Assembly: GCA_029747015.1 (NCBI GenBank)
Contig: JAKOGI010000437.1
Span: 147,001 to 211,000 of the forward strand
DNA: 64,000 nucleotides
Source of the DNA: Carnegiea gigantea
Taxonomy: Eukaryota > Streptophyta > Magnoliopsida > Caryophyllales > Cactaceae
Direction of reading: 5' to 3'
Below the pieces are notes generated by a model that worked only from the letters and a program-made list of their open reading frames with translations, searched no databases and had not been told where the DNA came from. Made by a program: the position numbers and the translations under genes. Of the stretch, positions 35,485 through 47,114 are shown in pieces (position 1 is the stretch's first letter; each line of letters starts with the position of its first letter).

Positions 35485-35817
35485 GTGGAGAGTTTTTACT
35501 ATTTAATGAAAACTTCGATAGAAAAATTTGACTTTGTTAGCTTTTGGCTCATGAAAGACCATGTGGTTGAGAGAACAAGATACCAAAAGGCCAGGAACAA
35601 TCCAAAGAAGGTTAAAATAATTTTTTGCATCAATGAGGGCGGAATACAAAATCCTTTAAGGGGAAGATGGGCCCAGAAGCTGAAACAAAAGAATCAAGAA
35701 GTGTTTATGCATGGAAGAAACGAGAACCAAAGATCAAAGCAAGAGAATCTTTCAGAAAATACAAAGGGTAAACTTGAGTGTAAAGGACAAAAGGTTAAAG
35801 GAACAGAAGATACCTGA
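35485..35817 (+). other. Longest copy of a recurring unit ORF (110 codons), unknown
   Basis: A Lys/Asn/Gln-rich frame containing KVKIIFCINEGGIQNP and KLKQKNQEVFMHGRNENQR. Versions of the same frame occur at 4276-4476, 21193-21390, 45269-45454, 47685-47867, 60013-60279 and 63223-63447, broken at different points. I recognise no domain. It may be chance openness of a repeat or the relic of a gene caught in the unit. Confidence 0.25.
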
Positions 35818-36456
35818 GGAGGTGTGGGAGTTGGGTAACATACATTTGCGAGAGAGTGACTAGAAGGATTATGAGATTTGAGGTTTTTTTTTTTTTTTTT
35901 AACTAACTTTATTTTGGGCTGAACTTAATACATATGTGCTTATTTTGAACTTATCTATGAAGTACATAATATGAACTTGTTGTTAAAAATTCCTACGCTT
36001 ATTCTGAATTTATTTGCTGATTATTAACTTATTCTGAACTGAACATACTCTTATAAGAGTTAAGTTGAAAAGAATAAGGCTTTTAAACTGAACTTGCTTG
36101 TGAACTTGGTCTAAATTTATTTGTTCAACATATTTTGAATCGAACTTATTTTGCGGAAAATAAGCTCAAGACAAGGATCAAAGCTTACCAAAACGGTAGA
36201 TTTGACACTTACAAGTAATAAATATTTGAAGGTAAGACCAAACTAGCTGTATGATAGAGTGGTTTGTTATTTAATAAATTATCTAGATCAGTTCTACACC
36301 TGATGTTAGATTTAGCTATCAATATCTTTTAATTGGCCATAAAACTTTTCTTTTTTTTTTGTGGAAAGAATAAAACACTTATCTTTACCTAAGCAATTCT
36401 GAATAAGAAAGATCAACAACAAATGATAGAATGTGTTGTGGCCAATCAGCATCAAA

Positions 36457-36529
36457 GTGGATGTAGCTCAGATGGTAGAGCGCTCGCTTTGCATGCGAAA
36501 GCTATGAGGATCGATACCCTGCATCTCAA
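36457..36529 (+). tRNA. tRNA-Ala(TGC)-like copy 10, degenerate
   Basis: 73 nt with loop TTTGCAT (TGC). The acceptor ends are mismatched (GTGGATG/CATCTCA), the anticodon stem has one mismatch and the T-stem (TGAGG/CCCTG) one. Followed by the short-unit junction. Confidence 0.55.
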
Positions 36530-37650
36530 AATGTCAAAACGGTAGACATTAAGAGGGAGAAAGAGAAGATTTTCTGGTCCTATAGTGTGAAAGGTCGATG
36601 AGAAAGCAGTTATATAGCAAGGCACCTTGGTTCTGTACTTTTACTAATGACTTTTGTGGTGATGGGCTGTTGAGCCATGCTAAAAATTCTCGAGATTGAC
36701 CACTAGCTTTTGTGCGTGTTTTTTCTTTTTTATTTTTGGTGTAATTATTTGTTTCATTTTTGGCGGCGTGGGCCTTGTGTTCTAATTTGGGCCTCTACAA
36801 ATACATATATGAATTGCAATTAAATTGGAATATTTTTCTTTTTTATTTGGTAATTTGTTAATGCGTAATATTCTCTGTCGATTCATACCAATTCAATTCG
36901 GTTTAAATGCAAATAGGGTGAATGGCTCTAACCTATGTCCAAACAGTCCGATTGATTGATCCATTGACCACAGCTCCCACCGGATCTACCTCCGTGTCGT
37001 TTCTCTTAACATTGCGACCCCCCATAAAAAAGGTCTGATAATGTAGAAAGTGAAACCAATCTCTCCCTAAACTGGATGAGAGGTAGAGAGTTTTTAGTGT
37101 TCATTGAAAACTTCGATAAAAAAAATTTGAATTTGTTAGATTTTGGCTCTGCAAAGACCAAATAGTTGAGAGAACAAGATACCAAAAGGTGAGAAATGAT
37201 CTAAAGAAGGTTAAAATAATTCTTTGTATCAATGAGGGAAGAATACAAAATCCTTCAGGGAGAAGAAGGGTTTATAAGTTGAAACAAAAGAATCAAGAAG
37301 TGTTTAAGTATGGAAGAAATGAGAACTACAACCAAAGATCAAAGTAAGAGAATCTTTCAAAAAACACAAAGGTTAAGCCTGAGTGCAAAGGCCATAAGGT
37401 TAAAGGAACCAAAGATACCTCATGAGGTGTGGGAGTTGGGTAACATACATTTACAAGAGCATGGCTAGTAGAATAATGAGATTTTAGCTTTTTTTAAAAA
37501 TTGACTTTATTTTTGGCTGAATTTAGTATATATGAGCTTATTTTGAACTTATTTATGAAATATATATTATGAACTTGATGTTAAAATTTCTAAACTTATT
37601 CTGAACTAAACATACTCTTGCAAGAATTAAGTTGAAAAGAATAATGCTTT

Positions 37651-38801
37651 TGAAGACTCAGATCACCCTAGACGGGGTGAATAGGGTGATTTCAAAAACT
37701 TAAATTTAAGAATCGAAAGCAAAAATAGAAATTAAATCTAGACAATGCACAAGGATATTTTAACGAGGTTGGGCCTCAATCAGGCTTAGGTCCTCACCTA
37801 GAGTTATCCGACTTTAGGATTCAACACTTTACTTCTCTTATTACGATGAACTCTCATAATTCTTAGAGTTACCCCACTCTAGAGATCCCAAACACTTAAA
37901 CCAACCTATTGATTTAAGTTTGGGGGAGTTGTGATCTCATATCAGCTCCTAAGTTCATTCCTTAATAAAGAATTCCTCAATATACTCACAACTTTTGATC
38001 ACAATGTAATGCTCAGAGCAAATTCATAAGTGTATAGCTCAATGTTCTTGCAACTTGCTTTGATGCTTGCTCTTCCTCATTTGGCCTCTATTTATAGGCT
38101 CTAGTAGTTGTGCACCAATCCTGTCAAGAAAGGAAATTTTGCCCAGAATATCCTAAAATTGCATTTCAGGCCCTTGAAATCTGGTCAACAGATTCTGATT
38201 TGATTTTCTTGCAATCTTTGCCACGATTTATGTTGATATGAAGCTGTATAATATCTTTTCCTTACTCTCAAAAATATTGCTGATATTATTCTTAGAGTCC
38301 AATATAATAACAAGAGATTTTGATCCTTGATAAAAATGTTATTATTTTTTCAATCATGATTATTTCTTTGCAAATCAATAAAGTGATAATATTGTCAATG
38401 GAATATTTTAAATTTGTAAGATCAGATTATATGGCAAGTATAATGGATTAGAAGCATGCTCATTTTGTGAAGATAAAGTCAGAGCAAGTTAATATCAAGA
38501 GATTTGATTCTTGAAAATTTGAAATTCAAATTTTGAATGAGCTAGATAATTTCCTTGGTTAACTCCCCAATTCATCAATCAAATAAAATCATTTTGATAT
38601 TGTATGATGCCCACATATTTTCTCCATAATCATACACATGTTTGACTAGTATAAAAGGGCTACTTCTTTCATGCTTATTTCAAATTTGCCAACCATTTAA
38701 ACATCATTACTTAGACTCATTTGGTTCAGAATTAATTCAATCCTTTTTGTCTTTTATCAAAATATCATCCAACTTCTTTGAAGTTTATGAGTAACTCAAC
38801 A
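37651..38801 (-). repeat. 3' LTR of the gag-only element
   Basis: 1,151 bp. On + strand it begins TGAAGACTCAG and ends GTAACTCAACA, so on the minus strand it starts TG and ends CA. It pairs with 42831-43980, with scattered differences. Confidence 0.9.
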
Positions 38802-38815
38802 ATCTCATCCTTTTT
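38802..38815 (-). promoter_or_regulatory. Polypurine tract of the gag-only element
   Basis: The minus strand reads AAAAAGGATGAGAT directly before the 3' LTR, preceded by tcatc as in the larger Sirevirus-like element. Confidence 0.75.
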
Positions 38816-40620
38816 GATGAAAAACAAAATCTAACTTGAAGAATTAAAATGTTTACCGTGATCTTACCATTTGGACATATCAATTCATCTTTCTCCTCCT
38901 TTTTGTGTTTCATCAAATAGGTAAGATCAGAAGGAGGAGGCCAAAATAATCAATGGTCGAGAGTACATGTCATCATCCACAAATCTTAATCAATGGTCAA
39001 GAGTACATGTCATCTCAAAAAGGATGTTCAATCTTCATGCCTTCAAAGTTCTCACAAGAAATCATTAGTACTAAGAGAGAGGACTTCCCCTCAATTCATA
39101 TCATACTAAAACAAATCATATTAATGTAATATGTCTCCAAAATTTCAAAAGACATATAACCATATGTCATGATCATATCTCATGAACTCAATTATCTCTC
39201 CTTTGAAAATAATTAAAGCTAGATTATATAGAGAGTTGAGTAGAGAAAGTTTTAGAGCACATGCCTCTCTCCTTTTAAAAGCATTAAATATCACAAGGTC
39301 ATCTCTTATTCTGACATGAACTTATTATAGCTTACTCATTTTCCCTTTAATCGTCATTAAAAATGACTGTTGTAGAAATTTATAAAGTAAAGCATAGTTA
39401 AATTATGCAATCCCACCTTTGAGAGTAATCAAGAATAATTTATAAGAATATAATGCACTCTTCATCAGTGGCCTTATACACATAATACCAAAATTATTCA
39501 CTTAATAAATCGATGACAAAAGACTTTATTATGGTCACACGGCCGGATGCAATTTCTACTATAGGGTTAACGAAAGATTACATATTCACAAATCAAGATA
39601 GTCATCTTCTCCTTAAGAAAATAATATATGCATATCCTATGCAGGTTATGGAATGAAATACATGACCAAATGAGCATAAAAATAATAATTTGCTAACAAC
39701 ATTTCATATCTCCCCCTATAATTAATGGATATAGAGATACACCTATATATTAAGTTGGACAATCATAAAGGTCAAAATAATTAATGCTAGTATGGAAGAA
39801 TATCGAGGTACATACCTTGATCCTTGTATATACATACCATACGCTCATTCTTCTCCCCCTTTGTCATCATTAAAAAGGGATGTGGAATATGAACTAACAA
39901 AGTAATAGCATAGCTCCCCCTTAATAGGACACTTATGAAGAATAAAAGGGTCAACTTGAATGCAATAAGACATCATCAAAATCAACCATCCATGTATCAA
40001 AACAATTTCACTTCTTTACCTCAAAAATGCATGCTAAGGGTTATAAGATATACAAGCATATGATTTATATAAATTTTTTTTTTGATGATTTAGAATAAAT
40101 TACCCATCCTCTTAAAGCAATTATCTATGGGGCATAGAGCAAGTAATCAAGGAAGATCTCCCCCTTTCGAAAATCAATAATCTAATTCATGTGAAAATCC
40201 AATGTAAGCTAAGCCGTATGACTAGTTCCTAAGATCATAAAAATCATGTAACCATGAAGATAGCAACATATTAGAAATATACCATATAGATCAATTTCGC
40301 TCTCCCCTTTGATAAAGATAATTAGATATATGATGTCAAGTCTAGAGGCAAGAGACACATGCCATTAAGAACTCATTATATCTCCCCCATAATTTATGTC
40401 AAAACTATTATAACACAACTTACATGTCAATGGCATATTGGTCAATAAAATTATCAAAAATACGAGTAATATATTAGATGATATGTGTATAAATTGTACG
40501 AAAAAATGACACTATCATAATTATATTTCAAATAATACATGCAATTTCATGAATGAAGGTATAAGATTACAAAATATGTGAAAATGTTAACTATTAGGAA
40601 TATACAGTGTTTCTTCCTTG

Positions 40621-40660
<40 letters not shown>

Positions 40661-41994
40661 TGTTTGATTATGATGACCCATTCTTTCTTTTAAATCATAA
40701 TCAGTGGATCATATATTTAGGATAAGATATTGACAATGAAGAATGTATTATCTCTCTCTTTTCCTCCTAGTAAAGGCTGTCAATTAATGCATGCAAGCCA
40801 ATTCCTAGAAGGGCTAAGGTGTCATGATATTTTCAATATTATAATGATCACCTACGTACAAGAGTATTCATAATAAAGCAACAGTCGCCCTTCCAAAATA
40901 TTGCATGTGGGTAAAGTACATCAATTGATGTATGCCAAAATTAATCTTATCACATATCAATGGCTAAATAAATAGATAGCAATCATAACTCACATTGCCG
41001 TATATATTAATAGCACATACGATTCATGTAATTTTATAATTAGTTATTGAAGATTATTGGATACAATAGTAATATATACTGAGTATTTTCATTTGATGGT
41101 GCCTTGAAAAAGTAACACAGATTTTGCAAATAACCATGTTTACAGCAGACACAATATTTGGGCTCGAACTGCATCATGACGGAAATATATCATGGCTTGC
41201 CTCAATACATTTCCCTTGACGTCTTTTTCATTCCACGTGAAAAAGCTTAGAGGGAAAATAATGTATCTCTTCCAATAATTTCTACTTCCGAGAATCAATT
41301 AATTGGCAGCAAAAAGATGTTGACCAAAAGCCAAGTTAGGAAATACCTAACTAGCAATATGGAGTAATTTAGGACATCTTCTAATCTTTTCCAAACAAAG
41401 CTAATTTGGCAATCTTTCTTGTTAGAGTCAAATTCAAATATCGTGAAGACATTTAGTGATGAATAATCAAGAAGATAGTATTGGAATGTGATGTCATACT
41501 AACAAAAGTATTTTTTTTTTTTTTCGTGGAGAGTTCACGAGATCAAAGGTAAGAAGCACAAAAGAAAAATTACGCATATGAGTCATGCATGCCATTGATC
41601 AAAATGAAAGATGGCAATGTATCTATGCATATGCCATGTAATAAATCAATAGGCTTAACAAAATGAGTCAAGAGGAAATTCAACATTTTGACTACATATA
41701 AAAATCAAGTAAATTTAGACTATCTACCTTAGAGTAACACTCATAAAAATTTAACAAAGAAGTTTATTTATTAGAAAATTTGTTTATCTCATTTTAACAT
41801 TGGGTAACCCTTTGTTTACCACATGTAGAGTTTCTCGTAGTAAAACTTTATTATTTTTATATCTACTTAGACCTTTCAAGAATTTGAATGAATGTGGACA
41901 TTGTCTAATTGACTTGTAAGGGCATCTTAATAGTTTTTTACAAAGTTTTTCTCTCATTGACAATATCTACAAAATAGAATTTCTCGAAGAGAGT
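38816..41994 (-). other. Non-coding interior of the gag-only element with repeated purine blocks
   Basis: AT-rich with no supported ORF. On the minus strand, AGGGGGAGA-like blocks recur at about 39710, 39853, 39914, 40158, 40301 and 40381; the one at 39853 is flanked by aatgatgac like a true polypurine tract. An (AT)n run lies at 40623-40658. It may be a decayed pol region or an assembled non-coding filler. Confidence 0.6.
40623..40658. repeat. (AT)n microsatellite
   Basis: About 36 bp of AT repeat within the gag-only element. Confidence 0.95.
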
Positions 41995-42771
41995 CTAGGT
42001 GCCATGTTTTTCTTGAGCCGTAATAGTTAGGGAAAAGAGAGTATAGAGAGGTAGCAAAATTTTTATCCATATTCTTGACATTCCCCCTTGATATAATACT
42101 ATTTTTATGAAAGTTTGAGAAAGACTTATCAAGCACATCATTAAATCAATTGAGTCAAGGCAAGATTGAGAAAAATAATCAATTGAGCTTTTTACCTCAT
42201 TTTTCTTAATTTTAAAAGTTGATGATCCTTGGAAATTCTTTTTGGATCCATTTTCTCCTTGCTGTTGATTTTCAACAAATTCTTTATGTTGCTCGATTTT
42301 GTCATGATACTCAAGAACTTCTTGAATGATCTTATAGTCATTTTCATTGATGTCTCGTTCACATGAGTTGTTTACATCTCCAGGAGATTGTAGCTTGGAC
42401 TTATTAATCTTAGTTGTCTCCTCCTGCTTAACAATGTGAAGATCTAACACCTTTTCATTAGCATCGTATGAATAATAAAGATAATCCCAAATTTCTTTGG
42501 TACTTTTGCACTGAAAAATATATTCACAAATATCAATAAAAAGACTACAATATAGTATATTAATGGCTTTAGAATTTTTAGACATAATCTTGTAGTCATC
42601 GTTGGTAAACTGATCCTCTGATTTTTCAATGACAATGGGACCATTCTTTATAATCTCGCAAAGATTGAAATCTTTGTGCTTGACATAGAGTTCCATGATT
42701 TCCTGCCACCAACGATATTTAGTACCCATAAAAAGAGGTGGATAATCAGAATTAATATTATAATTGGCCAT
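41995..42771 (-). pseudogene. gag-like ORF of the gag-only element
   Basis: 258 residues from ATG at 42771, about 60 bp after the 5' LTR. The start YPPLFMGTKYRWWQEIMELY, the CEIIKNGPI segment and the FQCKSTKEIWDYL segment match the plan of the larger element's Gag (PPYFNGQHYSWWKNRME, MLIKNGP, SAQEIWNAL). No zinc knuckle follows. The frame ends about half way along a normal Gag, and the last 60 or so residues lose similarity, so it is truncated and probably frameshifted. Confidence 0.75.
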
Positions 42772-42816
42772 GGGATTGAAGCTATTAGACGACTAAGTCT
42801 CAATATAATAGCACCC

Positions 42817-42828
42817 GCTTTGATACCA
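42817..42828 (-). promoter_or_regulatory. Primer-binding site, initiator-Met type
   Basis: The minus strand reads TGGTATCAAAGC two bases inside the 5' LTR, one base different from the site at 16479-16490. Confidence 0.85.
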
Positions 42829-42830
42829 AT

Positions 42831-43980
42831 TGCAGACTCAGATCACCCTAGAAGGGGGTGAATAGGGTGATTGCAAAAACTCAAATTTAAGAATCGAAAG
42901 CAAAAATAGAAATTAAATCGAGACAATGTACAAGGATATTTTAATGAGGTTAGACCTCAATCAGACTTAGGTCCCCCCTAGAGTTATCCAACTTTAGGAT
43001 TCAACACTCTACTTCTTTTATTAAGATGAACTCTCATAATCTCTCAGTGTTACCCACTCTAGAGATCCCAAACATTGAAACCAACCTCTTGATTTAAGTT
43101 TAGGGGAGCTGTGACCTCATATCAACTTCTAAGTTCACTCCTTAATAAAGAATTCCTCAATACACTCACAACTTTTGATCACAATGTAATGCTCAGAGTA
43201 AATTCATAAGTGTATAGCTCAATATACTTGCAACTTGCTTCGATGCTTGCTCTTCCTTATTTGGCCTCTATTTATAGGCTTTAGTAGTTGTGCACCAATC
43301 CTGTCAAGAAAGAAAATTCTGCCCAGAATATCCTGAAATTGCATTTCAGGCCCTTGAAATCTGGTCAACAGATTCTAATTTGATTTTCTTGCAATCTTTG
43401 CCATAATTTGTATTGATATGAAGCTGTATAATATCTTTTCCTTGCTCTCAAAAATATTGCTGATATTATTCTTAGAGTCCAATATAATAACAAGAGATTT
43501 TGATCCTTGATAAAAATGTTATTATTCTTTCAATCATGATATTTCTTTGCAAATCAATAAAGTGATAATATTGTCAATGGAATATTTTAAATTTGCAAGA
43601 TCAGATTATATGGCAAGTATAATGGATTAGAAGCATGCTCATTTTGTGAAGATAAAGTCAGAGCAAGTTAATGTCAAGAGATTTGATTCTTCAAAATTTA
43701 AAATTCAAATTTTGAAAGAGCTAGATAATTTCCTTGGTTAACTCCCCAATTTATCAATCAAATAAAATCATTTTGATATTGTATGACGCCCACATATTTT
43801 CTCTATAATCATACACATGTTTCACTAGTATAAAAGGGCTACGTCTTTTATGCTTATTTCGAATTTGCCAACCATTTAAACATCATTAGTTGGACTCATT
43901 TGGTTCATAATTAATTCAATCCTTTTTGTCTTTCGTCAAAATATCATCCAACTTATTCTAAGTTTAGGAGTAACTCAGCA
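42831..43980 (-). repeat. 5' LTR of the gag-only element
   Basis: 1,150 bp, beginning TGCAGACTCAG and ending GTAACTCAGCA on + strand. Confidence 0.9.
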
Positions 43981-44302
43981 GCTTTTAAACTGAACATACT
44001 CTATACAAAATAAGTTGAAGAGAATAGGATCGAAGCTTACCAAAATGATAGATTTGGCACTTACAACTAATAAATATTTGAAGGTGTCACCAAACTAGTT
44101 GTATGATAGAGTGGTTTATTATTTAATAATTTGTCTCGATCAGTTCTAAGTCTGATGTTACATTCAACTATCAATATCTTTGAACTAGCAATAAAACTTT
44201 TTTTTTTTGGAAAGAACAAAACTCTTATCTTTGCCACAGCAATTTTGAATAAGAAAGATCAACTGCAATTGTTAGAACGTATTGTGGCCAATCAAAATCA
44301 AA

Positions 44303-44375
44303 GGGGACGTAGCTTAGATGGTAGAGTGCTTGCTTAGCATGCAAGAGGTATGGGGATCGATACCTCGCATCTCCA
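44303..44375 (+). tRNA. tRNA-Ala(AGC)-like copy 11
   Basis: 73 nt with anticodon stem CTTGC/GCAAG fully paired, differing from the CTCGC/GCGAG type by a matched pair of changes. Loop TTAGCAT (AGC). D- and T-stems pair with G.T wobbles and G3.T70 is kept. One acceptor mismatch (C6-A67). A TTTT follows 11 nt downstream. Confidence 0.68.
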
Positions 44376-46235
44376 CTCCTTGTCAATTTTAAAAGGGCTC
44401 ATTTTTGCATGGCATATTGACTTTATTATTATATGCATGACATTGACTACATGCGGCTCAATGCGTTGTAAAATTTAAAACAAATTTAATCTATATTTTT
44501 TATAGTTTATTTTTAGGAAATAAATAAGATAATGCTGGATCAATTCAAGTGGTGTTAGATCGATTCTACATGAAATTATAGTATCTACATACGACGTTAA
44601 TTAATTAATCTATATAAACTTGGTGTTATATTTAGAAAAATAGTTCTTCATCTTTCTTTAAAATGACAAAATGGTATACGTTGAGAAGGAGGAGAGAAGA
44701 TTTTCAGGTCCCGCGGCATGAAAGGTCGAAGACAAAGGGGTTAGATATAGCAAGGCAACTATGGTCTCTACTTTTACTAATGACTTTTGTGGAGATGGGC
44801 TGTTAAGCCATACCGAAAATTCTAGGGATTGCCCACTAGCTTTTGTGTGTGTTTTTCCTTTTGTATTTTTGGTGAAATTGTTTATTTCATTTTTGGTGGT
44901 GTGAGCCTTATGTTTTAATTTGGACATCTACAAATATATATGTGAATTGCAATTAAAAATGTAATATTTTTCTTCTTTTATTTGCAAATTTATTAATGCG
45001 TAATTGTCTCTGCCAAGTCATCCCAGTTTAAGTCGGTTTAAATGCAAACCAGGCCAATTGGCCTAATCCAGTCCAAATGGTCCGACTGATTGACCCACAA
45101 CTCCAACCGGTTCGACCTCCGAATCGATTCTCTTCACATTGCAACCCCCCATGAAAAAAATTTGATAATGGAGAAAGCGAACCCAATCTCTACGTAAACA
45201 GGATGAGTGGTAGAGAGTTTTCACCATTGAATGAAAACTTTGATGGAAAATTTTAATTTTTTTAGATTTTGGTCATGAAAGACCATGCAACAAAGAGAAC
45301 AAGATACCAAAAGGCCAAGAACAATCAAAAGAAGGTTAAAATAACTCTTTGCATCAGTGAGGTTGGAATACAAAATCCTTTAAGGAGAAGATGGGTTCAG
45401 AAGCTGAAACAAAAGAATCAAGAAGTGTTTATATGTGGAAGAAACGAGAACTAAAGATCAAAGTAAGAGAATCTTTCAGAAATTACAAAGGTTAAACCAG
45501 AGTATAAAGGCCAGAAGGTTGAAGGAACCGAAGATACCTCAAGAGGTGTAGGAGTTGGTAACGTACGTTCACGAGAGAGTGACTAGAAGGATTATGAGAT
45601 TTGAGGTTTTTTTAACTGACTTTATTTTGGGATGAACTTAGAATATATGTGCTTATTTTGAACTTATTTATGAAGTATATAATATGAACTTGTTAAAATT
45701 TCTACACATATTCTAGATTTATCTGTTGATTATAAACTTATTCTGAACGGAACTTACTTTTGCAAGAATTAACTTGCAAAGAATAAGGCTTTTAAACTGA
45801 ACTTACTTGTGAAGCTGTTCTAATTTTATTTGTTCAACATACTTTGAATCAAACTTATTCTGCGCAAAATAAGCTCCAGACAATAGGTTTGAAGCTTGCC
45901 AAAATGGTAGATTTGGCATTTACAAGTGACAAATATTTGAAGGTGAGACCAAACTAGTTGTACAGTAGAGTGGTTTGTTATTTAATAAATTGTCTCGATC
46001 AGTTCTACATTTGATGTTACATTTAACTATCAATATCTTTTAACTAGCTATAAACATTTTTTTTGGGGAGGGAGAATAAAACACCTGTCTTTGCCTCAGC
46101 AGTTCTGGATAAGAAAGATGAACAACAAATAATAGAACATATTGTGGCCAATCAACATGAAAGGGGATGTAGCTCAGCTGGTAGAGCACTCACTTTGCAT
46201 GTGAGAGGTATGGGGATTGATACCTCGCATCCCCA
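44376..46235 (+). repeat. Array unit 12 (long)
   Basis: 1.86 kb, uninterrupted, ending in a TGC copy. Confidence 0.9.
46163..46235 (+). tRNA. tRNA-Ala(TGC)-like copy 12, all stems paired but G3-C70
   Basis: 73 nt. Acceptor GGGGATG/CATCCCC pairs fully, D-stem GCTC/GAGC, anticodon stem CTCAC/GTGAG, loop TTTGCAT (anticodon TGC), T-stem TGGGG/CCTCG with wobbles. The third acceptor pair is G3-C70 instead of the G3.U70 wobble that alanyl-tRNA synthetase needs. No T run follows closely because this is a short-unit junction. Confidence 0.7.
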
Positions 46236-47033
46236 AATCTCAAAATAGCAGACATTATGAGAGGGAAAGCGAAGATTTTCAGGTCCCGCTGTGCAAACGG
46301 CCGATGAGAAAGGGGTTACATAGCAAGGCAACTTGATTCTGTACTTTTACTAATGAATTTTATGGGCTGTTGAGCCACGCCGAAAACTCTCAGGATTGAC
46401 CATTAGCTTTTGTTTGTGTTTTTTATATTGTATTTTTGGTGTTATTGTCTATTTCATTTTTGGTGGCGTGGGCCTTGTGTTTTAGTTTGGGCCTCTACAA
46501 ATACGTATATGAATTGCAATTAAAATTAGAATATTTTTCTTTTTTATTTGGTAATATGTTAATGCGTAATAGTCTCTGCTGATTCATGCCAATTTAATCC
46601 GGTTTCAATGCAAACCAGGTCAATTGCTATAACCTATGTCCAAATAGCCCGACTGATTTATCCATTGATCCACACCTTCTACCAGATCTACCTCCATCCT
46701 GTTTCTCTTAACATTGTGATGCCCCATGAAAAAAGCTTGATAATGTAGAAAGCGAACCCCAATCTCTGCCTAAACAGGAAGAGAGGTAGAGAGTTTTTAG
46801 TATTCAATGAAAACTTCAATAGAAAAATATGAATTTGTTAGATTTTGGCTCTAGAAAGACCAAGCAGCTGAGGGAACAAGATACCAAAAGGCCAGGAACG
46901 ATATAAAGAAGGTTAAAATAATTGCTTCTATCAATGAGGGAAGAGTACAAAATCCTTTTAGGGGAAGAAGGTTTTAGAAGCTAAAATAAAAGAATCAAGA
47001 AGTGTTTATGGGGATCGATGCCTCCCATCCCCA
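46236..47033 (+). repeat. Array unit 12b, deletion remnant ending in half a tRNA
   Basis: About 0.8 kb of a short unit. It breaks off at agtgtttatg and continues as ggggatcgat, the T-arm of a tRNA; the two sites share tatg. It is closely similar to the start of unit 14. Confidence 0.85.
47007..47033 (+). pseudogene. tRNA-Ala-like half copy (T-arm and 3' end)
   Basis: Only tatggggatcgatgcctccc and the following atcccca remain, created by the deletion that ends unit 12b. Confidence 0.75.
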
Positions 47034-47114
47034 AAGGTTAAAGGAGATGTAGTTCAGCTAGTAGAGCGCTCACTTTGCATGCAATAGGTATGGGGATCGA
47101 TATTCGCATCCCTA
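47034..47114 (+). repeat. Array remnant 13: ten bases plus a tRNA copy
   Basis: ggttaaagg joins directly to agatgtag. The word aaagg is present both in the unit body (ggttaaaggaac) and before the tRNA (catcaaaggggatg), so a deletion through this microhomology removed a whole unit body. Confidence 0.7.
47043..47114 (+). tRNA. tRNA-Ala(TGC)-like copy 13, degenerate
   Basis: 72 nt with loop TTTGCAT (TGC). Anticodon stem CTCAC/GCAAT, acceptor GGAGATG/CATCCCT and the shortened T-stem are mismatched. Confidence 0.55.

Larger units (their letters stand above)
34654..36529 (+). repeat. Array unit 10 (long)
   Basis: 1.88 kb and uninterrupted; best long unit of the dimeric part. It holds the longest copy (110 codons) of the recurring plus-strand ORF at 35485-35817. 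Confidence 0.9.
37651..43980 (-). mobile_element. Sirevirus-like Ty1-copia derivative with gag but no pol
   Basis: 6,330 bp flanked by GCTTT at 37646-37650 and 43981-43985. It has two 1.15-kb LTRs, an initiator-Met-type primer site, a polypurine tract and one gag-like ORF next to the 5' LTR. The 4.0-kb interior has no protease, integrase or RT motif in any frame. The polypurine tract next to catcaaaaagg and several inner purine blocks ally it to Sireviruses. It must use enzymes of another element. Confidence 0.88.
36530..44375 (+). repeat. Array unit 11 (short), split by a gag-only retroelement
   Basis: The unit's own sequence is 36530-37650 and 43986-44375 (43981-43985 repeats the target site), about 1.5 kb, joined at the cttttaaactgaac region. 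Confidence 0.87.
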
